This document shows positions 54,026 to 64,000 of a stretch of DNA of 64,000 nt, piece by piece; position 1 is the first letter of the stretch, and every line of letters starts with the position of its first letter. The translations under genes were made by a program, and so were the position numbers. The notes beneath the pieces were generated by a model that did no database searches, was not told the DNA's origin, and worked only from the letters and a program-made list of their open reading frames with translations. Origin of the DNA: Thalassia testudinum (taxonomy: Eukaryota; Streptophyta; Magnoliopsida; Alismatales; Hydrocharitaceae); assembly GCA_037157565.1 (NCBI GenBank), contig JAZHRO010000073.1, positions 89,382,001 through 89,446,000 on the forward strand. The letters run 5' to 3'.

Positions 54026-55638
54026 AGTTTTGCTAGTCTTGAGAAAAAACTAAAAGAATAATGGAAGTGACTAAAAACTTCTTCCTTCCTTATTCCAAAA
54101 ATTTAGAGATTCAGACAAATGTGAAATGATAGTAGCCTAGGTAATAGATCCAACTGAAAAGCCAACTTATATTACAGTTCGTACTTAACCCTTGGCAAAT
54201 ATTTAAATAGGATAGGCAACTTCCCTCAAGGATAAAGTAGAAAATAATTTGTGATTTGACCCTGGCTTTTTTCTTGGCTTAGGTAGGAGATACTGAGTTA
54301 AATGGATTCGTATTTGGTGGCACACACTCATCTAATACTACATGTAATCTAGTACTACAGACTCTAGATCTCTAGACTATCAAGCAAGTCAACTCAGAGA
54401 AAGGCTAAACATTGTGCTCTCTTTGCGTTCCCTTGTGCTCACTCACTCTCTCTTTTCTTTTCCTCTTTCTTCCTTCTTTCTTTTCTGAGATCACATATCT
54501 TACCAAATATTTATAAATATACTTATTATTTGGTGGCCTCACATGGCATTCATATGTCAATAAAAGTCCTAATAACTCTACAACTAAGTTAGAAGTCCTC
54601 AGCCAGATTCGGGAGATAAGAAATACTGAAAAGTAGGTATGAGTTATATTTGGTGGATCGCAATGGGTGTTTTTGTTGTTGCCTCAAAAACATGGACACC
54701 TGATATGAAGATAAAATTCCAAACTTGGACCCTTTTTCTTTCTAAATATAAATATTTCTCTTTCTTCTTCTCTCTCTCTATATATATATATTTTCTTCTT
54801 TCTTTTCTTTTTCTTTTCTTTTTTTTATAACTCCAACACAACATGATGTAGACTTTTATTTATGAGGCATTATTAGGGTTGATGATGGTCAAGAGGATAT
54901 TGTGTGGCTTATTTGGTGGAAGTGCCTACTCTTGGCACCTAGGAAGGATGGATAGGACAAGCATATTTCTAACCTTTGACACTATTACCCTCCTTCAGCC
55001 GAGGACTCTATAAAGGATGATCGTAACCATCCACCATAATCATTGTTTTATTAGGACTCCATCTTTGTGCATCTGCCTTATTTGGTGACTCAGGAATTCA
55101 CACAATGTATGCATACAGGAATAGAGAGCGAAAACTATGCCTAACTCCGAGGTATCATCATCTAATTGTCCAGAACTTAAGAGTCTTTGCACTAGACTTA
55201 GTGCACCAGTAATCTCTCTACTTCTCACAAATATGAGGTGGATCTAATAGAAGATAGTATGCCTGACTCCCTATTAACTGTCCAAAGGTCCAGTAGACTA
55301 AAAATGCTTATTGATTTTCTATAAAGATCCATTAGCCAATCTATGTGCAAGTGAAGTAACTATACTGGATTCGAAATTTAAGAAATAATTTAAGAAGAAA
55401 ATCTTTAATGAAACTTCCTTGATAAGAACTTTTGCTTGGGACTAATCCAATTCAGCTTAAGAAACAAAAGAGATTTTTTTTTGGCTAATGCACTATCCTA
55501 AATTCATGCAAATATTTATAAATGCTATAAACACCCTCAGTTTATACCTCCCCATGCCTAAGACTGACAATGTCCTCATTGAAGAAAAATAAAATAAAGA
55601 CATAGAAGAATATCACTTGAGGAGGACAGTGGGAGGAG
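54026..55638 (-). other. 3' untranslated region of element D
   Basis: TATTTGGTGG (+ sense) at 54311, 54527, 54647 and 54910, with variants at 55079 and 55231. Pyrimidine tracts (+ sense) lie at about 54440-54485 and 54765-54830. An internal polypurine tract (minus sense TTAGGCATGGGGAGG) is at 55545-55560, beside ATGAGGACATTGTCAG. No coding. Confidence 0.8.
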
Positions 55639-56120
55639 CTAAGGTTCCTCAAGCCAAAGTGCGTCCAAAGTTTGGCCACCTGAAAGAGTAACATAAGGTT
55701 TAAGTCGTTTGCCATTTACCTTAAAGCTTGCACCAGAAGTAGGGTTCCGAATTTCTATAGCTCCATGAGGGAAGGTATTGATAACAACGTACGACCTATC
55801 CTAGTGGGATTTGAGCTTTCCTGGAAATAATTTAAGTCTGGAATTGAAAAGCCAAACCCACGGGTTGGGATTAAAGATCTTTCTAATGATGTGCTTATCA
55901 TGGAAGACCTTTGTACATTGCTTGTAAGCTTGAGATGTTTCATAGGCCTCATTACGAAGCTCCTCAAGATCACTTAACTCTAGCATACGTGCCTTTCCCA
56001 CTTTATCCAGATTCAAGTTAACATTTTTAATAGCCCAATAGGCCTTGTGTTGGATTTCAATGGGAAGATGGCACACCTTTCCGTAGACAAGCTTGAAAGG
56101 AGACATGCCCAAGGGAGTCT
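55639..56120 (-). pseudogene. pol: Athila integrase C-terminal part, element D
   Basis: Minus-strand reading [32 protein letters not shown].., then NLDKVGKARMLELSDLEELRNEAY, WVWLFNSRLKLFPGKLKSH, a stop at 55798-55800, then VVINTFPHGAIEI and FKVNGKRLKPY, ending at 55641-55639. This is the typical C-terminal domain of Athila integrase. The segment between the core's first Asp block and KTPLG is absent. Confidence 0.88.
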
Positions 56121-58350
56121 TACACGGTTTGTTAATTAGGTCGTTGTAATGCGCAAAATTGATCAACTCTTAAATTTATATTCCTAGATAGGGGAGTATC
56201 TAGGGTCGTCCAAGGAGGCCAACTGTTTGCAAAAGTGATTCTCTTGCTTGGAATACAAATCTCAACTTTCTTTTTGGTATTTTTTCGATATATCATTTTT
56301 TTTTTTTTTTGAATTAAGACAACATGCGAATTGGTGGCGGGAAGGTGATTTACACTTCAAATTTAAATACTACTTCTAAGTGGCAAGTAGAGCCTCTCCC
56401 TAAGCTCACTCTAGGCAAGTGGTGGCCTAGAATAATTAGGGAGAGGGAGTGAAGAATGCAAAAAACAAAGCAAGTAGAAATGCAAAATAGAAAGTTGCAA
56501 AGAAGGCAACTAGATTAATGAAAAGTGTTTTACAAAAAGGCCTAGTAGAGGAATGCTTCTACTACTAGAAAAACTGAAATAAAGAAAAGCAAACACAAAT
56601 CCTCTAGATAGATGGTGAAGAAGAGGGCTTCTTGCTCCAAGGTTGGTGGCTCCCAATCTTGAAAAGAGTCCTTCAACTCCTTCCTTGCTGTGCTCCGCCA
56701 AGGTGATGTCCTCCAAGGCAAGACCTAAGGGGGCGTGCCCCAAGCTTCTCTCCAAGGGTGGACGTCCACCCTAGGTCCTTCTCCTTTGCCTGGCCATCCT
56801 CCTTAAAGTGGAAGAGTCCTCCTTCTTGGCGTGGCCCAAGTTGAAGAGAGTGGGGAGAAGAAGGCACCAAAAGGGCTGGTGATGTGCCCCTTTAATCTCC
56901 TTCTCTACTCCTTCTTCTTGGCCGTAGGTATAGGTGGTATAGGTAGCAAATTACACTAATGGAGGATGCCCCAAAATGGTGGTAGGTGGTGGGTTTTTAT
57001 AGAATAGGAAGGGGGCTAAGGTGACCCTTGAAATGGAGGGCTAGGATGGAAGGATGGAGGTGGTTGGTGATCCCAAGGCCAAGGGTGTTTGGCGCCACCT
57101 TAAGGGACACCTAAGGGATGGTTATGGGTGTTGACACCCCTTGATGTTGGCGCCAAAATGGCTTCTAGAAGAGGGTCTAAGTTGGCGCCAAGAAGGATTC
57201 TAGAAGGAGGGTTAGGTGGATGGCTAGGATGGATTATGTGGGTAGGTGTAGGGTGGATTAAGGGCTGAAAGTTGGCGCCAATATAGAGGTGGTTAGGGGT
57301 AGTTTTTGGTGCAAACTTATGGTGTCTTTTGGTGGTGATAATGGGGTGAAGGGATGGCTAGGAGGTGGTGCCAAGTTGAGTAGGGTAGCAAGGTTAGGTA
57401 GGCTTAAGTTGGTGGAGCTAGCTAGGGTTGAATTTGAAGGTGGTGGATGGCCAAGGAGCTGGTTGTTAGCTAAGCTAAGCTAAGATAAGCTAGCTTAGCT
57501 AAAGGTGGACTAGAGGAGAAGGTGTTGGAGCTAGGGTTTGGAGGGAGGAGCTGAGGAGGAGAAGTCTGGAGCTGGAGCTGGCTGCTGCTGAAGAGGCTGG
57601 CATGGGGCTACTCTAGCTGGCTTAGCTTGCTAGTTCTTTGCTAGTTGCTAAGCCAAGCTAAAGTAAGCTAGCTTCTACCATAATGAGCAGAGGTGAGCTA
57701 GGTCTGGTGATCCCAGGGAGAATCAACCTGGTTGAGGCAGCTAAGGTAGCTTAGCTCAACTGAGTTGAGCTAAGCTAAGTCCCCGGGAGCTGGACTTGAG
57801 CTTCCTGAGCTGGGATGAGTTCTTCTTCAGTTGGCTGGAGTTGAGTGGAGCTAGATGTAGCTGGATCTGAGCTGGGGTGAACTCCTGTCAACTCAGCTAA
57901 GCTAGCTAGAGCTCCCTGTGGATTAGTGGGAGCTGAGATGAGCTAGACTCAGCTAAGTTGAATTGGATCTGAGCTGAGTTGAGCTAGGGTGAGCTAAGAT
58001 GAACTCTCTTGAGCTGCCATTCAGCTGAGATTAGCTGAATGGAGCTGGGATGAGCTAACCCTAGTTTAAGTAAGCTAGGTTCCAGTTGTAGTAAGCTGGA
58101 TCAAGCTGAGTTCCAGCTAGTCTGGGCTTCTCCTCCACCATTTGCCTTCTTGAGTGCTAGGGTTTTAGGGATCTGTGTATCTGTACATCCCTAACATTCA
58201 CAAAAACATATTAAAAAGACAATAAAAAATGCAATGCATGCCTAACCTAATTTATGCCTAAATGCAGCCCAAAAACTCGTTTGCGGAGTAAAATCCCAAG
58301 AGCTAGGTTTGTTTTAATGCATAAGAATGATGATAAACTGGCGTTTATCA
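56121..58350 (-). repeat. A-type LTR inserted in D's integrase (solo or partial)
   Basis: About 2,230 bp, an inverted copy of the LTR at 5945-8230. In the minus sense it starts with the same 20-base hairpin and includes the AGCT-rich block (58130-57470), the TATA region and the stem-loop at 56203-56184. It lacks about 25 bases of the normal LTR end and ends TA, not CA. Flanks in + sense are AGTCC (58351-58355) and AGTCT (56116-56120), a possible duplication with one mismatch. No internal A sequence adjoins, so it behaves as a solo LTR. Confidence 0.82.
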
Positions 58351-59803
58351 AGTCCACAGCCACAAGGATGTACTCATATTCGAAGGACATAGGAAAGGGA
58401 CCTATGAAGTCGATGCCCCAAATATCAAAGATCTCAACAGGGAGGATAGGTTGCTAGGGCATCTCATCCCTTTTTCCAATTGTTCCCATCTGCTGGCAAC
58501 GTAGACATCTGACCACATATGTATGTGCATCTTGGAATAATGTGGGCCACCAAAAGCCAAACTGAAGAACCTTATGGGCAGCTTTTTTTCCACTAAAATG
58601 TCCTCCATAGTGGAGGTCATGGCAGAAACTCAGAATACTCCTTTGTTCTTCGTTAGGGACACAACGGTGGAAAAGCTGGTTAGGGCCTATTCTAAAAAGC
58701 TCAGGTTCCTCCCACTGATAAAATTTAGCGTCAGTAAGAAATCTGTCTCGCTTCTGCTTGTCCCAAGTACTGGGGGTGATGTCTGTGACCAGATGGTTCA
58801 CTATGTCAGCAAACCAAGGAGTTTTGGCCTCCACTGCCATCAGAGACTCATCAGGAGAGGTCTCTTGGATACTGTCAGCAGGGTTTGATGCCTCATTAGG
58901 GATCCTAGACAGATGATCTGCTACCACATTCTCAACTCCTTTCTTATCTTTAATTTCTAGGTCAAGCTCCTGGAGTAGCAGAATCCAACGAATTAGGCGA
59001 GGTTTGGTGTCCTTTTTAGCAAGAAGATGCTTTAAGGTAGAATGATCAGTGAACACCACAACCTTGGATCCTAAAAGATAAGATTGAAACTTTTCCAAAG
59101 CAAACACTATAGTAAGAAGCTCCTTTTTAGTGACTGTGTAGTTTTGCTGAGGATCCGTATGGGTCTTGCTGGCATAATGTAGCACATGAGGCTTGCCATC
59201 AACCCTTTGACCTAAGATCCCTCCCACTGCGAAATTAGAAGCATCGCACATTAGCTCAAATGGGAGGGTCCAATCTGGTGCTTGGAGAATCGGCATGGTA
59301 ATAAGGGCTTTCTTCAAGACTTGGAAAGCCTCGCCACATCTATCATCAAAATCGAAGGAGACATCCTTCGCTAACAGGTCGCAGAGTGGCTTAGAGATTT
59401 TACTGAAATATCTAATGAAGCGCCTATAGAACCCAGCATGACCAAGGAAAGATCTAACCTGAGGAACATTGGTGGGTGATGGAAGCTTAGAAATGGATTC
59501 AATTTTTGTGGTATCCACCTCTAATCCTCTCTCAGAAAGTACATGCCATAACACAATGCTCTGCTGGACCATAAAGTGGCTTTTCTCCCAGCTAAGCACC
59601 AGCTTTGCCTCTTCACAACAAGTTAAGACTTTATCAAGGTGCGAAAGGCATAGGTCAAACGACGAGCCGTAAATGGCGAATTCATCCATGAAAATCTCAA
59701 CAAACTCGTCGATCATATCAGAAAAGATAACCATCATACATCGTTGGAAAGTGGCAGGAGCATTACATAACCCGAATGGCATTCTGCGAAACGTAAATGT
59801 AAT
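58351..59803 (-). pseudogene. pol: Athila RT (C-terminal half), RNase H and integrase N-terminus, element D
   Basis: An open frame from 59782 to 58454, extending upstream to FTFRR at about 59803 and, past a TAG at 58454-58456, on to ILVAVD at 58351. [17 protein letters not shown], then FMDEF at the catalytic box, where the second Asp of FMDD is Glu, which should abolish activity. RNase [50 protein letters not shown]. Integrase: HHCC finger ([13 protein letters not shown]...CLRCQ) and the first Asp block [12 protein letters not shown]. The N-terminal RT half is cut by the Tekay-like LTR. Confidence 0.9.
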
Positions 59804-62488
59804 GACCTGTTACACTTTTAGCCATTAAAGACGTCTGGACCTGTTCCCGGACATCTGAAAGTGAAATTTTCGTACTAAGCTTTGTACTTTGCGCGTGAGC
59901 GGCTTGCAGAGGCCGTTCCCTCTTTCTTTCCCTCACCCCGCAAACCCTACTACCCTCCTATTTATAACCCTCCCTTCTCCTCTCCTCTCCTCACACCATA
60001 GCAACCACCACCTCCAACACCTCCTGTGTGACAGCGGCGAGACCTAAGAGAGAGGCAAGAGGGGGGGCGAGTGAGGGAGAGTGAGAGGGAGGAAGGAGGA
60101 GAGTGTGGAAGGTCGGAGGACCTTTGGGAGCTTGACAGAGCTCGCACGGTCGGCGGCGGGTGCATGCGCGAGTGGAGGATGTTGGTGAGGAGCTACTCAA
60201 GCTCCTGATGCAGCTGTAGCTGTCGTCGCGGGCGAAGGCGCGAGCAGAGCGAGTTGCAAGGAGGTTTTGATATTGGAAGTTTTCCAGTATCAGACGTCTG
60301 GCGTAACATCCAAACGACTGGCGAGGGACCTGGACGTCCGGAGATGAGGCCGGACGTCTGAGAGCACGTATCACGCGAGGTACGTACGTTCTTGCGTTGA
60401 TTTCCGCTATGCAGAAGATCTCAGCATAGGAGTTGTTGTTGGCTGACCGCGCCTACTTTTGCGTACGCAGGTGTAGCTTTTGGAAGGCACGCGGTACACT
60501 TTTCCACACACTTTTGGACGACTGATCATATCACCAGACATCCAAAGGTGCTTCCAGACGACCGGAGACCTTGTCTGATGTCTGGAACTATCGCCAGATG
60601 GTCGTAGAGGAGGTTTGGATGTCAGATTAGCCGCAGGAGACACAAGGTGAGTTTTAACGCCTTTTAAGACATCTGGGATTAGTCCCATACGTTTGATTTT
60701 GATCAGAAACTGCGTTTTTGGCCTGTTTAAGGCCCAAACGGAATCGGATTTCCGCAAACGAAGTACCGTTGTTTTCTACTTGAGTTCCTCTACGTATTCA
60801 TGTTGAGTACCTACTGTTTTGAGCTTGTCTAATGTACATTGGTCACTGGTATAGGTTACCATTCGGTGGTGTGTTTAGGGCCCGCGGAGACGACGAGATC
60901 TGCGGCACAGGCCCTCATTCCTTCTGTGATACCTGGTAGAGTGGTTTAATTCAGTTATTAATATTTAAATAAGAATGTGCTTGGTTGAATAGCCAAATGG
61001 AACTCTAGGATGTGGAATGAATCCTTTGGTAGAAAATGGATGAGCCTATTTGAGCTGTACTGTTTACTTGAATGCATGGTTAAGATAAATTGCTAGCAAA
61101 TGCCTGTATTATAATTACGAGTTGCATGTTAGAATATGAGCTGCCTGTATTCAATTGAGAAATTACCTATGAAAACGCCAGTTGCATGTTATTGAGAATT
61201 GAACAATGAAAACACGAGCTACCTGTATATGGATGTGGAATGAATTATGAAACATGAGATCTGGATATAGATAAATGAGGTGAACATGAGCTTTAACCCT
61301 ACGGGGAATTAGGAGTAGAACTTCTGTGGATAAATGGAATCTGGAATGTAGACAGGAAGTGTGCTAGCCCTTGAGTACATGGTACCAAGGAAAGCAACTG
61401 TCCCCTTTTAGTGTAGAGCAGAGCTAACCTCCCTTGGGCTGAGACCTGGGGTTAGGATTGGCCACTCTACACAGACTCCTGTTGGCCCTTGCATACGTGG
61501 ACTGAGGTGAGCTACTAGTGTAGGGAGGGAGCTAGCCAACCCACGGGGCCCGAGGTTCAACTAGCCACCCTACACCGACTTTGTTAAGCCCTCTGGGCAA
61601 ACCAGGGTAGCCGGACAAGGGTGCGCAAACTGTGGAGGGGCAAGACCCCTATTTGGTTCTGAGGGGCGAGACCCTTGTTCTGAGAGGGCAAGGACCTATA
61701 CTGTTCCGTGCTGTACTTTGGGCGTACTCTCTAGCGGAAATGATTGACCACGTGTCAGTGTGGGGTAGCTACCCATGTGCTTATCACGCGTGCCGTAGTG
61801 ACCGCTACGTCTTGACAATGACCTCAGGGTGGTTGACTGGGTGTAGGACTACCAAGTGGGACTCTCCCAACTAGGAGAGCACCACGTGTACCGTTTACTC
61901 TACGGAAAAGACTGCAATCAAGATCATTCTCACGAGGAACATGCAGGATCAAGAAATATCTGGATACTTTGAGAAATAGATGAAACAGAAACAAATAAAT
62001 TAGATAAATAGAAATGAGAATTAAATTTGTTGTTTTTACTGTTCTTGTACTTAAATAATACAAACACCACTCTACTCAGCATTTGCTGACTGTCTTTTCA
62101 TAACATTGTTCAGGACCAGGAGTTGAGCAGCCCGAGTTTTCGGCTGCAGAGGGTACTGGGCCCAGTCGAGTCCAGCTGTAGTCTTTCTTCAACTCTTTCT
62201 TTTTCTCTACTATTGTAGTAAGTAATGGACACTTGGTTTACTGTTTCCGCTACTTCTATTTCCTTTCTGCTTTCAGTTGTTGTTGTTGTTGTTGTGGTGG
62301 CATGTACTGAGACAATTGTTCTGCTTTCTTTACTACTTTGTACTTTTTTTTTGCTTAGTTATATGGCATGTGTGAATGTGGTTTATTTTCCTGCTTTTGG
62401 TTATTTCTTGTTGGACGACTAGGTCTTGGGATTAGTCGAGATGAGCCAACCTCAAGTCCTGTTGGGATCTGAGAATCGGGTCATAACA
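59798..62488 (+). repeat. Tekay/Del-like gypsy 5' LTR
   Basis: About 2,691 bp from TGTAATGACC to GGGTCATAACA. The ends form a near-perfect terminal inverted repeat typical of Tekay/Del-type LTRs. The end is fixed by the PBS. It is inserted in D's RT; the 5 bases before it are GTAAA. It holds GACGTC/CCAGAC words between 59829 and 60680 and a TATTTATAACC promoter-like word at 59959. It ends in a 13-base stretch with TTGTTGTTGTTG nearby (62280). Confidence 0.85.
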
Positions 62489-62491
62489 AGA

Positions 62492-62502
62492 TGGTATCAG
62501 AG
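62492..62502 (+). promoter_or_regulatory. Primer-binding site, Met-tRNA type, Tekay-like element
   Basis: TGGTATCAGAG, three bases after the LTR end, matches the initiator methionine tRNA site used by chromoviruses. Confidence 0.88.
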
Positions 62503-62672
62503 AAAGGTCATCCCGAGAAATGAACCAATTGGCTTGAGAATAACCACTCATGTGCATATAACTAGGATAGCCATCATAACGTATTGCTTTGATATTCATT
62601 CCGAGTCTTTTTCTCGATGTAATCCGGTATCGTTGACACTCCTACTCTATCTTTCGCATCTCCTTGTAGGAG

Positions 62673-63134
62673 ATGCCTCGTCGGGGAGTTCTCGAGGCAG
62701 GCCGTGGTCACAGCCGTGGACGAGGTCGAAGGGGCGGACGTGTCGGACCTGAGGTGCCAGTTGACCCACCTCTTCTCCCGAGCGTTCAGGCCTAGGATCT
62801 CGCCTAGCTGATCAGAGATATCGTGCAAGAGGAGCTCCACTAGCCTACACGGGTACCTCTCCCTGAGGATGTGGAGGGGGAGTCCACGGTGGGATAGAGA
62901 GAGTCGCAGCACCGAACGAGCAGGAGGGGGAGGGGATGGTCCTCCACCGCCCCCACCGTACTCTGACACTTCTAAGCAAGAGCTCTCCTTACCTGGAGGC
63001 ATTCTCGTTCCCCCACTGCAACTGCACCACGAGCTTTTTGGATAGTTCCGGAAGCTGAATCCCCCCTCCTTCAAGAGGGATGAGGACCTGTCTGAGGCAG
63101 AGGACTGGCTAGAGCAGATAGAGAAGGTGTTCGA
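62673..63134 (+). pseudogene. gag: Tekay-like gag, N-terminal part, frame-broken
   Basis: Starts MPRRGVLEAGRGHSRGRGRRGRRVG, the Arg/Gly-rich opening of Del/Tekay gags. After stops and frame changes it reads LNPPSF, then DLSEAEDWLEQIEKVFDD (63091-63134), the conserved start of the gag domain. The sequence is then cut by a B-family LTR at 63135. Confidence 0.8.
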
Positions 63135-64000
63135 TGATTAGCCCATATTCGTGGGCTATTTAAGTATCTAAATGTCTAGACGTTAAATTAATTTTAAAAT
63201 TTAGGTAGCATACATTAGGATGTAAATAAATTAATTCATATTTTTAGCTTAAGTACATAATTCATGCATTTAGAATTAACCTAGGGTTGCATACATTTAA
63301 TTAGTTAATTAATTAGATGCACTATTTTAATTAACATAGAAGTTAAGGTGTTATGTATAAATAACCTTAATTATTTTATTATTTTATTCTTTTTCTCCTT
63401 GCATAGGTAACTCCACCAGCTCCGCCTCTTCCTCCTGCGCATCACATTCATGCTACGGCATTTTGAATTTGAAATCAGTGTGGCCATGGCTACAAAAGGA
63501 GAAGGGAGAGCTGCCATTGAGGGGAGGCCACCACCCTTTGTCCCTCACTATGCTTAGAGGACCTTGCTCCTCTTCCATTCCATACCACCGACCTCACCGC
63601 AGTAGAACAACTCACCACTGTGGGCGTGTGGGGTGACAGCCCACACTGCCAAAGAGTCTCTGCAACTCACGCCAACCTCCAGCGCACCCACCTTCAGTGC
63701 ACGTACCATCCAGCCCACCGTGCCTTCACCTTCATCCAGCCCACCTCTCCCGCACGCTAGCAGCCTGCATGCCTTCACCAGAACCTCCACACGCCTTCAC
63801 GGCCGCGCGCGTTCCTCAGCACCTCCCTCACACACTAGACTGCGTACGCATGCACTTTCACCCCCCCGCTGCACACAGCACACAAGCGGCGTGCCTCTAG
63901 CACCTCCCACGCCCGCTGCTATTGTGTGCGCACGCCACCCGCAGCAAAGCGCCCACAAGCCCAAGTGGCCTGCAGAGCACTTGCACGCCTGCGTGCTCAG
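63135..64000 (+). repeat. B-family LTR start, cut by window end
   Basis: Begins TGATTAGCCCATATTCG with hairpin arms TAGCCCA/TGGGCTA, then GGCTATTTAAGTAT and AGGATGTAAATA.ATTAATTCAT, matching the B LTR start in the sense direction. It is more diverged than the two B LTRs are from each other. The preceding 5 bases are TTCGA; the right end is outside the window. The GC/CA-rich part after 63540 gives spurious ORFs. Confidence 0.82.

Larger units (their letters stand above)
52296..59797 (-). mobile_element. Element D: Athila element with pol, minus strand, 5' truncated
   Basis: Minus-strand order: RT (from 59803), RNase H, integrase, an inserted A-type LTR (58350-56121), integrase C-terminus to 55639, 3' untranslated region, polypurine tract 54025-54010, 3' LTR 54009-52296. 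The upstream RT half, protease, gag, PBS and 5' LTR are missing in this window because a Tekay-like LTR starts at 59798. The 3' region is homologous to that of C and E. Confidence 0.88.

Overview
The window is nuclear DNA from a land plant, almost certainly a flowering plant with a large, retrotransposon-filled genome. The evidence is a two-exon FLZ (FCS-like zinc finger) gene, a protein family known from land plants, plus plant LTR retrotransposons of the SIRE/Maximus-like (Ty1/copia), Athila, Tat-like and Tekay/Del-like (Ty3/gypsy) types. The species cannot be fixed from the sequence. Nearly all of the window is mobile DNA, much of it nested; I can support only one host gene.

Layout. 1-3307: pol-less copia element (5' LTR tail, PBS, gag, orphan ORF, PPT, 3' LTR). 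3306-4200: probable CACTA remnant. 4740-5944: microsatellite-rich DNA, mainly (TA/TATG)n. 5945-15048: Athila element 'A' with 5' LTR, tRNA-Asp PBS and decayed gag-pol, cut off inside integrase. 17042-28860: a three-layer nest. An old gypsy RT/RNase H relic is split by element 'N1' (17723-28791, TSD GAGCT), which is split by element 'B' (19419-27258, minus strand, TSD TACCC). 28861-33555: A+T-rich intergenic DNA. 33556-35366: FLZ gene, minus strand. 36200-38830: degraded LTR-like sequence. 38830-42653: element 'E', minus strand (LTR plus 3' untranslated region). 42654-52259: element 'C', plus strand, with a 499-residue acidic ORF and no pol. 52296-59797: Athila element 'D', minus strand, with its pol interrupted by an A-type LTR (56121-58350). 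59798-63134: Tekay/Del-like LTR, PBS and gag start, inserted into D's reverse transcriptase. 63135-64000: start of a B-family LTR inserted into that gag.

How the parts relate. B, C, D and E share an Athila-like body plan, with tRNA-Asp PBS where that end is present. B and C have lost gag-pol and carry a Pro/Tyr-rich, coiled-coil, acidic ORF instead. C's 3' untranslated region is homologous to that of pol-bearing D, so D-like elements may mobilise C-like ones. The most unusual signals are structural. Several LTRs begin with a short perfect hairpin. In B, C and E a second perfect hairpin lies just upstream of the polypurine tract, so the plus-strand primer is bracketed by two stems. A decamer (CCACCAAATA in the sense strand) recurs six or seven times at matching positions in the 3' regions of C, D and E.
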